The translations under genes and the position numbers were made by a program. Below are positions 5,536 through 6,695 of a DNA stretch of 6,695 nt, piece by piece. The notes beneath the pieces were generated by a model. It ran no database searches, was not told the origin of the DNA, and saw nothing but the letters and a program-made list of their open reading frames with translations. The DNA comes from an uncultured Lachnospiraceae bacterium. Lineage in GTDB: Bacteria; Bacillota_A; Clostridia; Lachnospirales; Lachnospiraceae. The number at the start of each line of letters is the position of its first letter. Positions within the stretch are counted from its first letter, which is position 1. Location of the stretch: positions 1 to 6,695 of the forward strand of contig CAJUMT010000190.1 in NCBI GenBank assembly GCA_910587495.1. Direction: 5' to 3'.

Positions 5536-6123
5536 ATGACAACCAAAATAACAAGAGAGCAGGCCTTAGCGCTTCTTAAAAAGTACAATCAGGAACCGTT
5601 CCATATCCAGCACGCCTATACGGTGGAAGCTGTTATGCGCTGGTATGCGAAGGAGTTGGGATATGGCGACGAAGATTTCTGGGGACTTTGCGGTCTTTTG
5701 CACGATGTGGATTTTGAGAAATACCCGGAGGAACACTGTAAAAAAGCACCGGAACTTCTGGCCGAGATTGACGCGGAGGACGAGATTGTCCATGCCGTAT
5801 GCAGCCATGGCTACGGGATCTGTTCTGATATGGAGCCGGTTCACGAGATGGAAAAGGTGCTGTTTGCGGCTGATGAGTTGACTGGGCTTGTAGGGGCGGC
5901 GGCCAGGATGAGGCCGAGCAAAAGCTGCACGGACATGGAGCTTTCAAGTCTTAAGAAAAAATTCAAAGACAAGCGTTTTGCTGCCGGATGTTCCAGAGAT
6001 ATCATCCGTAAAGGCGCGGAGCAGTTAGGATGGGAGCTGGACCGGCTGATGCAGATGACGCTTGACGCCATGAAAGCATCCGAAGCGCTGATTGATCAAG
6101 AGATGCAGGAGGAACAGGCATGA
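5536..6123 (+). CDS. HD-domain metal-dependent phosphohydrolase
   Basis: A 195-residue cytoplasmic protein. Seen: FHIQHAYTVEAVM at 22-34 (first metal-ligand histidine, His26 or His23); GLLHDVDFE at 53-61 with the paired His56-Asp57 that names the family; IVHAVCSHGYG at 84-94; and FAADELTGLV at 110-119 with the distal Asp113. This is the normal order of HD-superfamily ligands, so the enzyme is probably active. The family hydrolyses phosphate esters of nucleotides and related compounds; the substrate cannot be read from the sequence. The C-terminal third is helical and charged, ending in EMQEEQA. The start is fixed by AGGAGG at 9 nt. The stop overlaps the next gene's ATG (ATGA), so the two products are probably made in proportion. 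The structured repeat just upstream may control this pair. No GGDEF, response-receiver or RelA-like synthetase domain is attached. Confidence 0.9.
   Translation: MTTKITREQALALLKKYNQEPFHIQHAYTVEAVMRWYAKELGYGDEDFWGLCGLLHDVDFEKYPEEHCKKAPELLAEIDAEDEIVHAVCSHGYGICSDMEPVHEMEKVLFAADELTGLVGAAARMRPSKSCTDMELSSLKKKFKDKRFAAGCSRDIIRKGAEQLGWELDRLMQMTLDAMKASEALIDQEMQEEQA
6107..6112 (+). promoter_or_regulatory. Ribosome binding site of the flavoprotein gene
   Basis: AGGAGG inside the last codons of the HD gene, 7 nt before ATG 6120. Together with the ATGA overlap it supports translational coupling and this start codon. Confidence 0.8.
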
Positions 6124-6695
6124 CGCCCGCAGAAGGACAGGAGCATAAAATATTGATATTGACAGGTTCTCCGAGAAAAAGAGGACACACAGCCGCCATG
6201 ACAGAATATCTGGTACAGAGGCTTGCCGGTCAGACAGAGATTCTTTCTTTGGATGACCGCAAAGATATCAGTCCCTGCCGGGATTGCCGTTACTGCTTTA
6301 CCCACGGCGAGTGCTGTATAAAAGACGCCATGCAGGAGATTTACCAAAAACTAGAGCAGGCGGACAGAATTATATTTGCGGCTCCGGTGTATTTTTATAA
6401 TATTCCCGGTTCCATGAAAGCTGTTTTGGACCGGCTGCAGGTTTACTGGGCTGCTGTCGTGCGGGGGGATAAAAATGAGCCTGCTAAGAAAGGCGGGATT
6501 GTTCTGGCAGGCGGCGCGCCGGAGTTTCCGGAGCAGTTTGCGGGAAGTATACAGACTTTAAGCTGTATGCTTGAGGACTTAGGCGCCGTGTGCGAAGAGC
6601 CTGTGACTATGGGCGGAACGGATAAAAAAAGCCTGTCAGAACGTCCAGATGTACAAGAGAAGCTTAACCGGCTGGCTGACAGGCTGAATGCATAA
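6120..6695 (+). CDS. Flavodoxin-fold NAD(P)H-dependent oxidoreductase, iron-sulfur flavoprotein-like
   Basis: A complete 191-residue protein whose TAA is the last codon of the window. Seen: beta-strand and phosphate loop KILILTGSPRKRGHTAAM (10-27), which binds the FMN phosphate in the NADPH-dependent FMN reductase family; the cysteine cluster CRDCRYCFTHGECC (53-66), spaced C-x2-C-x2-C-x5-C (Cys53, 56, 59, 65, with an extra Cys66); and ADRIIFAAPVYFYNIPGSMKAVLDR (81-105 region), the second flavin-contact loop. Family knowledge: iron-sulfur flavoproteins of anaerobes use a compact C-x2-C-x2-C-x4-7-C motif to hold a 4Fe-4S cluster beside FMN and pass electrons from ferredoxin or NAD(P)H to acceptors such as oxygen or peroxide. 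Many relatives are simply labelled flavodoxin family protein. Whether this one holds a cluster is inferred. Its tight coupling with the HD hydrolase suggests joint expression, but a common pathway is not evident. Confidence 0.88.
   Translation: MTPAEGQEHKILILTGSPRKRGHTAAMTEYLVQRLAGQTEILSLDDRKDISPCRDCRYCFTHGECCIKDAMQEIYQKLEQADRIIFAAPVYFYNIPGSMKAVLDRLQVYWAAVVRGDKNEPAKKGGIVLAGGAPEFPEQFAGSIQTLSCMLEDLGAVCEEPVTMGGTDKKSLSERPDVQEKLNRLADRLNA

Overview
The window is a compact stretch of bacterial chromosome. Short intergenic gaps, AGGAGG-type ribosome binding sites, the mix of protein families and mid-range base composition suggest a Firmicute, most likely a gut Clostridia/Lachnospiraceae member. The family assignment is inference. 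No rRNA, tRNA, CRISPR array, transposase or phage gene is visible.

Layout. On the minus strand, reading right to left: tmcAL (1863 to 691), encoding a tRNA(Met) cytidine acetate ligase, then a 144-bp gap filled with structured repeats (690 to 547), then the first 182 codons of a KdpD-like membrane sensor histidine kinase (546 to 1, cut by the window edge). On the plus strand, diverging from tmcAL: topB (topoisomerase III, 2002-4017), a left-handed beta-helix acyltransferase resembling the C-terminal half of GlmU (4022-4693), and a TraX-family membrane protein (4683-5414). The gap or overlap between these three is 4 bp and 11 bp, so they look like one operon. After a 121-bp gap comes a second tight pair: an HD-domain phosphohydrolase (5536-6123) and a flavodoxin-fold oxidoreductase with an iron-sulfur-flavoprotein-like cysteine motif (6120-6695). 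They overlap as ATGA, so they are probably translationally coupled.

The divergent tmcAL/topB region (1864-2001) carries a perfect 10-bp inverted repeat. Each arm contains an extended -10 sequence pointing outward, suggesting face-to-face promoters that share one dyad.

The most unusual feature is an intergenic element found three or four times. Its tail, CGGAACTATWAT, lies 0 to 18 bp upstream of the start codons of the kinase, topB and the HD gene, always in the direction of the downstream gene. Two copies (547-642 minus; 5423-5520 plus) fold into matching hairpins: a lower stem containing GCCC/GGGC, an upper stem stacked on its 5' side, a 7-nt bulge on the 3' side, and an apical GCGnnnGCGG. 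Several stem positions differ between the copies yet stay paired. This is the candidate for an undescribed cis-acting RNA or structured repeat family. I cannot match it to a known riboswitch class.
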